NCBI GenBank assembly: GCA_029933295.1
Contig: JAOZOL010000199.1
Coordinates: forward strand, 1-5,081
DNA: 5,081 bases
Direction of reading: 5' to 3'
Origin: Desulfobacterales bacterium
GTDB lineage: Bacteria > Desulfobacterota > Desulfobacteria > Desulfobacterales > Desulfosalsimonadaceae
Both the position numbers and the translations under genes were made by a program. The notes beneath the pieces are model-generated. The model was not told the DNA's origin. It made no database searches and was given only the letters and a program-made list of their open reading frames with translations. Shown in pieces: positions 1 through 5,081 of the stretch. Numbering within the stretch: the stretch's first letter is position 1; each line of letters opens with the position of its first letter.

Positions 1-24
1 GGGTTCAAATTCCGGTTCTTCCAT
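1..24 (-). CDS. Possible start of a downstream minus-strand gene, cut by the window edge
   Basis: Reading the minus strand, an ATG at 24-22 opens a frame that stays open for the eight codons left before the edge (MEEPEFEP). It begins 43 nt after the pabB-pabC stop codon and runs in the same direction, so it could be the next gene of the pab operon. A short purine stretch (GGGA) lies a few bases upstream, a poor but possible ribosome binding site. Eight codons are too few to name a product or to be sure it is a gene. On the plus strand the same bases resemble the T-arm and acceptor of a tRNA, an alternative I judged weaker. Confidence 0.35.
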
Positions 25-67
25 ATCTGTCCCAAAGAGGCAGAGCCTGACAAAAAACGCAGAAATT

Positions 68-2326
68 TTACAAGACAATCTCACAAATTTTTTTACAAAG
101 CTCCGCAGACGATTTAAGAAAGGCGCCGTCAATGCTTAATACCGGAACCGCTCCGATAAGAGAATTGGTTAATATAACCTGCTCGGCTGAAATCAAATCT
201 TTTGGCATTAATTTTTTTTTATTAATTTGAAATCCTTTTTTTACTAAAAAATTAAGTACCTGTTTTTCCATGATCCCGGAAAGCACATGGGATGATTTTG
301 GCTGAATTATTTTTTTTTCTTTTATTATTAAAATATTTGCGGTGTTGGTTTCTGAGATCGAACCGTCCGGGTTTAAAATCAGGGCTTCGTCAGCCCCCTG
401 ATCCTGAGCCCATTTTCCGGCCAGATAATAATATAAATAATTTAATGTTTTATGATCAGCCAAGGGTGTTTGCCTGGGATGGGGATATGTAACCAGATCC
501 AGTCCCGATTTGGTTTTCAACGCCGGGCGCCTGGAATACTTTTTTGCAAAAACAATTAAATTTGGCGAATGCGGCAAATTTGTCTGATCCCCATGGGTTG
601 CCATAATTTTAACCAAAGCGGTTTTATTTTCCAGTCCGTTTTTTACAATTACCTGACGTATAATATGTTCCCATGTCAAATCCGGTTTCAGTGATCCAAA
701 CAAGCTGTCCCAGGCAAGATAAAAACGGTCGATATGATCGGCAAGGTTCTCAGCTTTTTTATTATTCACCCGGATTGTTTCAAAAAAACCATATCCATAC
801 TGGACCCCTAAATCTGTCGCAGAAATTTTTGCATCTGTTCCGGGGACTATTTTGCCGTTAAACCAGACCCATTCTTCCGGTTTTGGTTCGGTTTTTCGGG
901 ATTGCAAGATATTCATTAAAGATCGGCCTTTGTGAAGGGTTTCCTCGTATTCATCAACCGGATCGGAATCAAACACAACGCCGCCGCCGACTGAAAACCA
1001 TAACTTGTTTTTAAAAACCGTGGCAGTTCTGATGGCAATGGACAGATCCATGGTATCATGAAAACTGATATATCCGATTGAGCCGGTATAAATGTGGCGC
1101 CGGCAGGGTTCCAGTTCATCAATAATTTCCATGGCCCTGATCCTGGGGCATCCGGTGATTGACCCGCCGGGAAAAGTTGCCCGGATTAAATCAATTGTAT
1201 CCTTGTCCGGTAAAAGTTCTCCTTTTACCACAGACACCAGATGGAACACATTTTCATAGGCTTCAAGCCGTTTATGTTCTTTTACCGTAACACTTCCCCC
1301 GTTACATACCCGGCCCAGATCATTTCGCATCAGGTCAACGATCATGGACAGCTCGGCATTATCTTTTTTGCTGCAGAGAAGCGCATCGCGAAAGGCTTTA
1401 TCTTCTATAGAATTTTTACCTCTGGGACGGGTTCCCTTGATGGGACGGGTCTCCACAATTTTGCCGCATTTTTTTAAAAATCTTTCAGGTGAGGTTGAAA
1501 TAATCTGGTGATCTCCTGCATTAATATAGGAATAAAACGGCCCCGGAGCCATTTTATACAAAGCTTTAAACATGGAAAACGGGTTTCCGGAAAAATCCGT
1601 TTCAAATCGCTGGGAAAGGTTTACCTGATAAATGTCTCCGGAAACAATATACTCTTTGATTCTGTTAACCGCATCCATATATTCAGGTTTCGAAAATGAA
1701 GATTGAAATCCGGTTGACCCGGCTGAAAAATCGTCAACAAGAGGCGAGGTTTGGTTTAAAATCGACGCTGTAATTTCTTTTTCCATTTGTTTAAAATCAC
1801 ACCCCGAGCGATGGAGTATACACAGGCGGGTTAGGTCTTTTGTTTTATCATGAACAATAATCGCAGACGGCGCAAAAAAACATAAGCCGGGCAAGTTATT
1901 ATCATCCATGGCTGTTTTCGGAAGATCTTCGATGTAATCTTTTAAATCATAGGACAGATAGCCGAACAGCCCGGCAGCCACAGGGATCGAGAAGTCCTCA
2001 AAGGATAATGCATAGCCGGTGATTACATGTCTTAATGCATCAAACGGATCAATATCATCTAAGAATACGGTTTGCTCACCGGACTTTAAAGAGACTTGAT
2101 GATAGCCCCCTTTTATACTGAGCCATGGTTTAATGGCTAAAATGTGATACCGGGCACAGTCAAGCCTCCCGCCGCTCATGAGGACTACGGTGCCGGGTTG
2201 ATCAGTAAAACGGGACGCAACATCGATAAACGGTGCGTTTAACAAAACAGGTTTTATAACTATATTTTCGATTTTTCCGGCAAATTCTCTTATTGTTTTC
2301 AATTTGTTAGAAGTCTTTATTGCCAT
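68..2326 (-). CDS. pabBC: Fused aminodeoxychorismate synthase component I / aminodeoxychorismate lyase (PabB-PabC)
   Basis: This cytoplasmic bifunctional enzyme should convert chorismate, with ammonia supplied by PabA, to 4-amino-4-deoxychorismate, and then eliminate pyruvate to give p-aminobenzoate for folate synthesis. Residues about 30-175 form the N-terminal part of the synthase. Residues about 212-470 are the chorismate-binding domain, with DIYQVNLSQRF (231-241), PERF (280-283), PIKGT (295-299), IVDLMRNDLGRV (329-340), GGSITGCPR (387-395) and GSIGY (415-419). Lys297 in PIKGT is the nucleophile typical of PabB; anthranilate synthases carry PIAGT there, so this is not TrpE. After a linker (about 471-486), residues 487-750 are a class IV PLP aminotransferase-fold lyase. 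Its landmarks are GFFETIRV (513-520), HIDRF (531-535), the likely Schiff-base Lys626 in HKTLNY, and SETNTANI (658-665). The length is close to the sum of E. coli PabB and PabC. The start ATG overlaps the pabA stop by one base (TGATG at 2328-2324), which suggests translational coupling. Both catalytic halves appear intact. Confidence 0.93.
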   Translation of the reverse strand: MAIKTSNKLKTIREFAGKIENIVIKPVLLNAPFIDVASRFTDQPGTVVLMSGGRLDCARYHILAIKPWLSIKGGYHQVSLKSGEQTVFLDDIDPFDALRHVITGYALSFEDFSIPVAAGLFGYLSYDLKDYIEDLPKTAMDDNNLPGLCFFAPSAIIVHDKTKDLTRLCILHRSGCDFKQMEKEITASILNQTSPLVDDFSAGSTGFQSSFSKPEYMDAVNRIKEYIVSGDIYQVNLSQRFETDFSGNPFSMFKALYKMAPGPFYSYINAGDHQIISTSPERFLKKCGKIVETRPIKGTRPRGKNSIEDKAFRDALLCSKKDNAELSMIVDLMRNDLGRVCNGGSVTVKEHKRLEAYENVFHLVSVVKGELLPDKDTIDLIRATFPGGSITGCPRIRAMEIIDELEPCRRHIYTGSIGYISFHDTMDLSIAIRTATVFKNKLWFSVGGGVVFDSDPVDEYEETLHKGRSLMNILQSRKTEPKPEEWVWFNGKIVPGTDAKISATDLGVQYGYGFFETIRVNNKKAENLADHIDRFYLAWDSLFGSLKPDLTWEHIIRQVIVKNGLENKTALVKIMATHGDQTNLPHSPNLIVFAKKYSRRPALKTKSGLDLVTYPHPRQTPLADHKTLNYLYYYLAGKWAQDQGADEALILNPDGSISETNTANILIIKEKKIIQPKSSHVLSGIMEKQVLNFLVKKGFQINKKKLMPKDLISAEQVILTNSLIGAVPVLSIDGAFLKSSAELCKKICEIVL

Positions 2327-2934
2327 CAGTTTTTCTGTCCCGTAATCCGTCCCAGTCTGTTCTTTAAAGGACCACAGTTTAAAAAATTTTCTATTAATAT
2401 AAATCCATTATCCGTCATAAAACTCTCCGGATGAAATTGAATTCCGAAAACCGGCACCGAAGCATGGGCAATGCCCATAATGATGTCATCATCACTTCTT
2501 GCAATAATTGTGAGAATTTCCGATCCTGTTTTGATAATCAGAGAATGGTATCTGGCAGCGATAAACGGAGAAGGCATTCCTTTAAAAAGCGATTGTCCAA
2601 AATGGTAAATACGGCTTGTTTTACCATGAACCGGAACCGGTGCCCGGACGGTTTGACCGCCCATGGCCTCATTGATGCATTGCATCCCTAAACAAACGCC
2701 CAGGAGCGGTATTCTGCCTGCAAATGCTTTTACCGTTGATATGGAAATTCCGGCATCGCACGGTTTACCGGGCCCCGGGCTGATCAAAAGATAATCCGGA
2801 TTCAGGTGAGATATTTTTTCTATGCTGATTTTGTCACACCGATAAACGGAAATATCCAGATCATATTGCATAAACATCTGGACAAGGTTATGGGTAAATG
2901 AATCATAGTTGTCGATAACCAAAAGTTTTGCCAT
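2326..2934 (-). CDS. pabA: Aminodeoxychorismate synthase component II (glutamine amidotransferase)
   Basis: This is a class I glutamine amidotransferase of 202 residues, near the family's usual length of about 190. It hydrolyses glutamine and channels ammonia to the PabB half of its partner. The N-terminus carries the family signature VIDNYDSFTHNL (6-17). The oxyanion region is SPGPG (52-56), the nucleophile is Cys81 in GVCLGMQ (79-85), HGK sits at 103-105, RYHSL at 128-132, and the other triad residues are His168 and Glu170 in FGIQFHPES. The family cannot be split into PabA and TrpG by sequence alone; the assignment rests on the overlapping pabB-pabC gene and the absence of trp genes in the window. 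It could still serve an anthranilate synthase elsewhere, as amphibolic subunits do in some bacteria. The start is fixed by AAGGA (2944-2940) five bases before the ATG. It is the first gene of the operon, with a hairpin terminator in its leader. Confidence 0.93.
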   Translation of the reverse strand: MAKLLVIDNYDSFTHNLVQMFMQYDLDISVYRCDKISIEKISHLNPDYLLISPGPGKPCDAGISISTVKAFAGRIPLLGVCLGMQCINEAMGGQTVRAPVPVHGKTSRIYHFGQSLFKGMPSPFIAARYHSLIIKTGSEILTIIARSDDDIIMGIAHASVPVFGIQFHPESFMTDNGFILIENFLNCGPLKNRLGRITGQKN

Positions 2935-2939
2935 ATCAA

Positions 2940-2944
2940 TCCTT
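2940..2944 (-). promoter_or_regulatory. pabA ribosome binding site
   Basis: On the minus strand AAGGA stands five bases before the pabA ATG. It directly abuts the T tract of the leader hairpin, so a transcript terminated at that hairpin would end just before or at this site. Confidence 0.75.
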
Positions 2945-2986
2945 AAAAAAGAAAAACGCCACCCACGATGAGCCTGGGTGGCGTTT
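2945..2986 (-). terminator. Rho-independent terminator-like hairpin in the pabA leader (candidate attenuator)
   Basis: On the minus strand a perfect 12-bp stem, AAACGCCACCCA (2986-2975) pairing with TGGGTGGCGTTT (2965-2954), encloses a 9-nt loop. It is followed by a tract of T residues broken by one C (TTCTTTTTT, 2953-2945). GC-rich stem plus T tract is the classic intrinsic terminator layout. On the plus strand the hairpin is followed only by TTTGCC, so it is oriented to stop minus-strand transcription. No minus-strand gene lies upstream of it in this window, because the next gene is divergent. It therefore either attenuates pabA or ends a small leader or regulatory RNA. Confidence 0.75.
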
Positions 2987-3015
2987 GCCTATTGCATAAC
3001 TCAAATAAAAAAAAT

Positions 3016-3045
3016 ATTTTATTACTTATAATTTTTTAATGTAAA
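3016..3045 (-). promoter_or_regulatory. Candidate sigma70-type promoter for the pab operon
   Basis: On the minus strand TTTACA (3045-3040) and TAAAAT (3021-3016) are separated by 18 bp, each one base from the -35 and -10 consensus. Transcription would begin near 3009, giving a leader of about 75 nt that includes the terminator hairpin. The surrounding DNA is very AT-rich, so chance matches are likely, and confidence is limited by that. Confidence 0.45.
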
Positions 3046-3068
3046 ATTTAAATATTAAAATATATATC

Positions 3069-3097
3069 GCTAAATAGCAAGAAAAAAGCAAAATAGC
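3069..3097. repeat. Pair of 10-bp near-identical direct repeats in the divergent intergenic region
   Basis: GCTAAATAGC (3069-3078) and GCAAAATAGC (3088-3097) differ at one base and are spaced 19 bp apart, close to two helical turns, so a dimeric or repeated protein could bind both on one face. They lie upstream of both divergent promoters. The first copy is itself a partial palindrome (GCTA-AA-TAGC). A chance pairing in AT-rich DNA is possible; no regulator is known from the window. Confidence 0.3.
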
Positions 3098-3136
3098 GTA
3101 AGAGTAATAATCACTGTTGATTAAAATGTTTCATGG

Positions 3137-3165
3137 TTGACAATCAGCATCAGTGTGTATACAAT
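3137..3165 (+). promoter_or_regulatory. Near-consensus sigma70-type promoter for the OmpA-domain lipoprotein gene
   Basis: A perfect -35 hexamer TTGACA (3137-3142) is followed after exactly 17 bp by TACAAT (3160-3165), one mismatch from the -10 consensus. The expected transcription start is near 3172, which leaves a leader of about 79 nt before the ATG at 3251. The strength of the match suggests substantial constitutive expression, as expected for an abundant envelope lipoprotein. The TTG of the -35 box could be misread as an in-frame start codon. Confidence 0.75.
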
Positions 3166-3203
3166 AATCCAAATAAGTGTATCATCAAAACCAGATAATC
3201 ATG

Positions 3204-3238
3204 GGGCTTGTGTAAGGAATGGCGCATTTTTACACCCC
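3204..3238 (+). other. Hairpin in the leader of the lipoprotein gene, next to its ribosome binding site
   Basis: GTGTAAGGA (3210-3218) can pair with TTTTTACAC (3227-3235), including two G-T pairs, around an 8-nt loop. After a 3-nt bulge, GGG (3204-3206) can pair with CCC (3236-3238). The base of the structure touches the AAGGA Shine-Dalgarno at 3239-3243, so folding might affect ribosome access or protect the 5' end. Seen by eye only; no folding energy was computed. Confidence 0.35.
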
Positions 3239-3250
3239 AAGGATGTAATA

Positions 3251-4405
3251 ATGAATGATAAAATCCGTTCTCTTGGAATGGTTTTTTTAATAATTAGCGG
3301 CCTGTTACTGATTTCAGGATGCCAATCCTTTCAGACGTCATATTTTGGCGTGGAAGATGAAGCCATTTATGCGCCCAAAGAGTTTAGCCAGACACGGAAA
3401 ACCATAGAGTCTGCCAAAGAGACGACAAAATCTTTATATGCAGAGAAAAAAATTGACGAAGCCATGGAGCTTGGGACGTTGGCTTCTGTAACCTATTGGA
3501 AATGCTATGATCAGGAAGCAAAGAATGTACTGGCCCTGGCCCGGCAGTCCGCCTATCGGGCAGAGCTGTTTCATCCGCAACCATTACCCCCGACGCCTAA
3601 ACGCACTTCTGATGATCCCTTAACACCGGAGTCGCCCGAAAGCCTTGACCCCGGACCTCCTTTTGCGGGTTTAAAAGCACTCCCTCCGCCCATGATACTG
3701 GGAACCGTAAGGTTTGATTTTAATTCATATAAATTAGCCAAAGACGCTAAAAGAATCCTTGATGACCAGGTTTTGAGTTTAAAGCGGAATTCGAATTTTG
3801 TTTTTGAAATTGCCGGACATACGGATTACAAGGGGCCAGACAATTACAATCAACTTCTGTCAAGAAAAAGAGCAAAAAGTGTGTTAGACTATCTTTCCGC
3901 AAAAGGCGTGTCAAATGTTTACTTGTCTCCTGTGGGATATGGAGAGGCATCGCCGATCAAGTCAAATCAGACAAAAGAGGGGCAGGACATGAACAGGCGA
4001 TCTGAAATAAGGGTCGTTGGTTCCCTGCTTCCTGAAAGGGCCATAAAAGACCTTAAATCCTTGCCCTTGGGAACAACCATTGAGGTGGTTAATTTTAATT
4101 ATAACGAAGACCGGCTTTTGCCGATATATCGCTCACTTTTAGATAAAACGATTACGCTTATCAAAGAAAATCCAATGGTTAAAATTGAAGTTGCCGGTTT
4201 CGCAGATTCTTCCGGGACCGCAAAAAACAACGTCGCTTTTTCTTTAAAACGGGCAAACATTGTTAAAAATTATCTGGTTTCAAAAGGGGTCTCAAAGGAA
4301 CAACTTACGACAACCGTATATGCGACCCTGCAACCGATTGTTTCGAATGAAACCAGCATCGGGAGAGGTTTTAACCGTCGTGTTGAGATCAAAACCATGG
4401 AATAA
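3251..4405 (+). CDS. Lipoprotein with two tandem OmpA-like peptidoglycan-binding domains
   Basis: This 384-residue protein probably sits in the outer membrane and grips peptidoglycan. A lysine/arginine-containing N-terminus, a hydrophobic stretch (10-22) and the lipobox LISG-Cys24 mark a lipoprotein signal peptide. Gln25 at +2 fits outer-membrane sorting by E. coli rules. Residues about 35-105 are a helical, alanine- and lysine-rich region resembling the DUF4398 domains often found before OmpA domains. A proline-rich linker follows (about 109-148). Two OmpA/MotB-type domains come next, about 148-256 and 274-381. Each keeps the diaminopimelate-contacting pair, Asp192/Arg207 in the first and Asp319/Arg334 in the second, at the same 15-residue spacing as E. 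coli OmpA, and each ends with an NRRxEI-type motif. The start at 3251 is chosen because AAGGA (3239-3243) lies 7 nt upstream and the signal peptide begins there. A longer frame from TTG 3137 would begin inside the promoter. It is divergent from the pab operon. Confidence 0.88.
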   Translation: MNDKIRSLGMVFLIISGLLLISGCQSFQTSYFGVEDEAIYAPKEFSQTRKTIESAKETTKSLYAEKKIDEAMELGTLASVTYWKCYDQEAKNVLALARQSAYRAELFHPQPLPPTPKRTSDDPLTPESPESLDPGPPFAGLKALPPPMILGTVRFDFNSYKLAKDAKRILDDQVLSLKRNSNFVFEIAGHTDYKGPDNYNQLLSRKRAKSVLDYLSAKGVSNVYLSPVGYGEASPIKSNQTKEGQDMNRRSEIRVVGSLLPERAIKDLKSLPLGTTIEVVNFNYNEDRLLPIYRSLLDKTITLIKENPMVKIEVAGFADSSGTAKNNVAFSLKRANIVKNYLVSKGVSKEQLTTTVYATLQPIVSNETSIGRGFNRRVEIKTME

Positions 4406-4589
4406 AGAATCTTTTTGAATTTCTTATCTTTCCTTTGTTTTTCCTCTTTTTTTATTGACATCAATATCCAATCGCTTTTATTTTATAAAGTTTACAAACC
4501 TTAAAATAAAGTTCAATGATAGCAGGCATGCAGGAAAGCATCCGGTTTTGTGGCAGGGTGGAGAAAAAAACATATGAAAGCATGGAAAA
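4406..4589 (+). promoter_or_regulatory. Intergenic gap with pyrimidine tract and candidate promoter for the cyclic-nucleotide-fold gene
   Basis: Just after the lipoprotein stop there is a long T/C-rich tract (about 4412-4454) but no GC-rich hairpin before it, so a standard intrinsic terminator is not evident. TTGACA (4455-4460), a perfect -35 hexamer, is followed after 18 bp by TATTTT (4479-4484), a moderate -10. Transcription would start near 4491 and leave a leader of about 100 nt. The following gene may therefore be transcribed separately, although read-through from the lipoprotein gene cannot be excluded. Confidence 0.45.
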
Positions 4590-4599
4590 ATGCATATAG
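4516..4599 (+). CDS. Possible small leader ORF overlapping the start of the next gene
   Basis: An ATG at 4516 opens a frame of 27 codons ending in TAG at 4597-4599. It overlaps the start of the cyclic-nucleotide-fold gene by 10 nt in another frame. An internal ATG at 4528 is an alternative start. The product would be polar, with two cysteines and no recognisable domain. Its own ribosome binding site is weak. A second tiny frame (ATG 4574 to TGA 4624, 16 codons) sits in the third frame, about 10 nt after a better GGAG (4560-4563). Either could be translated and hand ribosomes to the main start at 4590, which lacks a good site of its own, but both may be chance. Confidence 0.2.
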   Translation: MIAGMQESIRFCGRVEKKTYESMEKCI

Positions 4600-5033
4600 A
4601 TTTTCAAAACATACAAGAAATTGATATATTTAGAGATTTAACACCTGAAGAAATTGAGGAAGTGCTTCCGGTACTTCATCCAGTTCGTGTCTTTGAAGGG
4701 GAGCGGCTTATCCGGGAAGGCGACACCGCTCAAATGTTTTTTATAATTGTTTCAGGAAATTATATGATTCACTTTAAAGACGGACGGGCATTTACCCTTC
4801 ACAATAAAGGGGATATGCTCGGATGGTCCAGCGTTGCAGGTCCGTTTACCTATCATGAAAGTGCGGTTGCACTTACAGACGGTAAAGTTCTTTCCATGCC
4901 GGTCGAGGAGTTTCTTCATTTGATGAAAGGGCATTCTGACCTGGGGAGTAAAATTACTAAAAAAGTCACCGAGATTGTCCGGCAAAGAATCGCATTTATA
5001 AAGGGCACTCAAAACGGGAATGATCAATCGTGA
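4590..5033 (+). CDS. Stand-alone cyclic nucleotide-binding-fold protein, no DNA-binding domain
   Basis: This 147-residue soluble protein is almost entirely one CRP/cNMP-type beta-roll domain. The domain starts with IDIFRDLTPEEIEEV (11-25), the hairpin pattern GERLIREGD (37-45) and FFIIVSGNYMI (50-60). It continues through the GDMLGW segment (74-79) and closes with helical MPVEEFLHLM (103-112) and a last helix to about 138. There is no room for a helix-turn-helix, so it is not a CRP/FNR-type transcription factor by itself. In the phosphate-binding cassette the glutamate and arginine that hold cAMP in CRP (Glu72, Arg82) align with Trp79 and about Glu90, so binding of cAMP in the usual way is doubtful. 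It may sense another ligand or act through protein contacts; the partner is not visible here. The ATG at 4590 is the first possible start, since this frame has a stop at 4575-4577. Only GGA (4584-4586) precedes it, at short spacing. Function unknown. Confidence 0.82.
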   Translation: MHIDFQNIQEIDIFRDLTPEEIEEVLPVLHPVRVFEGERLIREGDTAQMFFIIVSGNYMIHFKDGRAFTLHNKGDMLGWSSVAGPFTYHESAVALTDGKVLSMPVEEFLHLMKGHSDLGSKITKKVTEIVRQRIAFIKGTQNGNDQS

Positions 5034-5081
5034 TGGCTTCGTAAAAAATCCAACTTCAGCGTTGCGCTGCATCCTTCGTTT
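5034..5081. repeat. Probable edge of a dispersed intergenic repeat
   Basis: Directly after the stop codon at 5033 the sequence TGGCTTCGTAAAAAATCCAA leads into a small perfect inverted repeat, CAGCG-TTG-CGCTG (5057-5069). From memory, elements starting GGCTTCGTAAAAAG and containing GCGTTGCGCTGCAT recur in intergenic DNA of Desulfobacteraceae-like genomes. That recollection is not checked here, only one copy is in the window, and the element is cut by the edge, so its size and strand are unknown. Confidence 0.4.

Noticed and set aside
1..23. Plus-strand 3' end of a tRNA (T-loop-like GTTCAAAT followed by an acceptor-like TTCTTCC-A)
   Set aside because: The closing pair of the T stem would be G-T instead of the near-invariant G-C, no CCA is encoded, and only the last third would be in the window. 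The same bases read well as the start of a minus-strand gene in operon position.
68..2326. Anthranilate synthase component I (TrpE)
   Set aside because: The motif is PIKGT with the PabB-type lysine rather than PIAGT. The protein is fused to a class IV PLP lyase, and no trp genes are nearby.
2431..2691. Plus-strand open frame of 86 codons inside pabA
   Set aside because: It is antisense to a gene with intact catalytic motifs and has no recognisable domain or start context.
2954..2986. Bidirectional terminator or riboswitch at the leader hairpin
   Set aside because: The plus-strand side lacks a T run beyond three bases, and the leader is too short and simple to match any riboswitch class I know.
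4403..4454. Intrinsic terminator after the lipoprotein gene
   Set aside because: There is a long T/C tract but no stable GC-rich hairpin before it; the AAGAA/TTCTT pairing is too weak to call.
4752..5072. Minus-strand open frame of 106 codons across the cyclic-nucleotide-fold gene
   Set aside because: It lies opposite a gene with clear domain conservation, and its own translation matches no family I recognise. Its start falls inside the repeat-like edge sequence.

Overview
The window is a 5.1 kb stretch of ordinary-looking bacterial chromosome with modest GC and AT-rich intergenic gaps. The combination of a PabB-PabC fusion, a two-OmpA-domain lipoprotein, and a right-edge sequence that resembles dispersed repeats I remember from Desulfobacteraceae-type genomes suggests a Gram-negative sulfate-reducer-like member of the Desulfobacterota. 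That placement is an inference; no rRNA or other taxonomic marker is present. I see no mobile element, CRISPR array or defence system.

Left part, minus strand (about 1-3045): a p-aminobenzoate (pABA) operon. pabA (2326-2934) encodes the glutaminase subunit. It is followed, with a 1-nt TGATG stop/start overlap, by a 752-residue fusion gene (68-2326) that joins aminodeoxychorismate synthase component I (PabB) to aminodeoxychorismate lyase (PabC). Together the two genes supply every step from chorismate plus glutamine to pABA, the folate precursor. A possible further minus-strand gene starts at 24 and leaves the window. Between the predicted pabA promoter (3016-3045) and its Shine-Dalgarno lies a strong 12-bp hairpin followed by a T tract. 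This looks like an intrinsic terminator inside the 5' leader, so attenuation of the operon is a reasonable hypothesis.

Middle (2935-3250): a divergent intergenic region of about 316 bp. It holds the pab promoter and leader terminator, a pair of 10-bp near-identical direct repeats, and a near-consensus sigma70-type promoter (3137-3165) for the gene on the right.

Right part, plus strand: 3251-4405 encodes a lipoprotein with an N-terminal helical domain, a proline-rich linker and two tandem OmpA-like peptidoglycan-binding domains. It probably tethers the outer membrane to the cell wall. After a 184-bp gap with a candidate promoter, 4590-5033 encodes a stand-alone cyclic-nucleotide-binding-fold protein of 147 residues. 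It has no DNA-binding domain and lacks the usual cAMP-contact residues. The last 48 bases look like the beginning of a dispersed repeat. The pab operon and the two right-hand genes have no obvious functional link.
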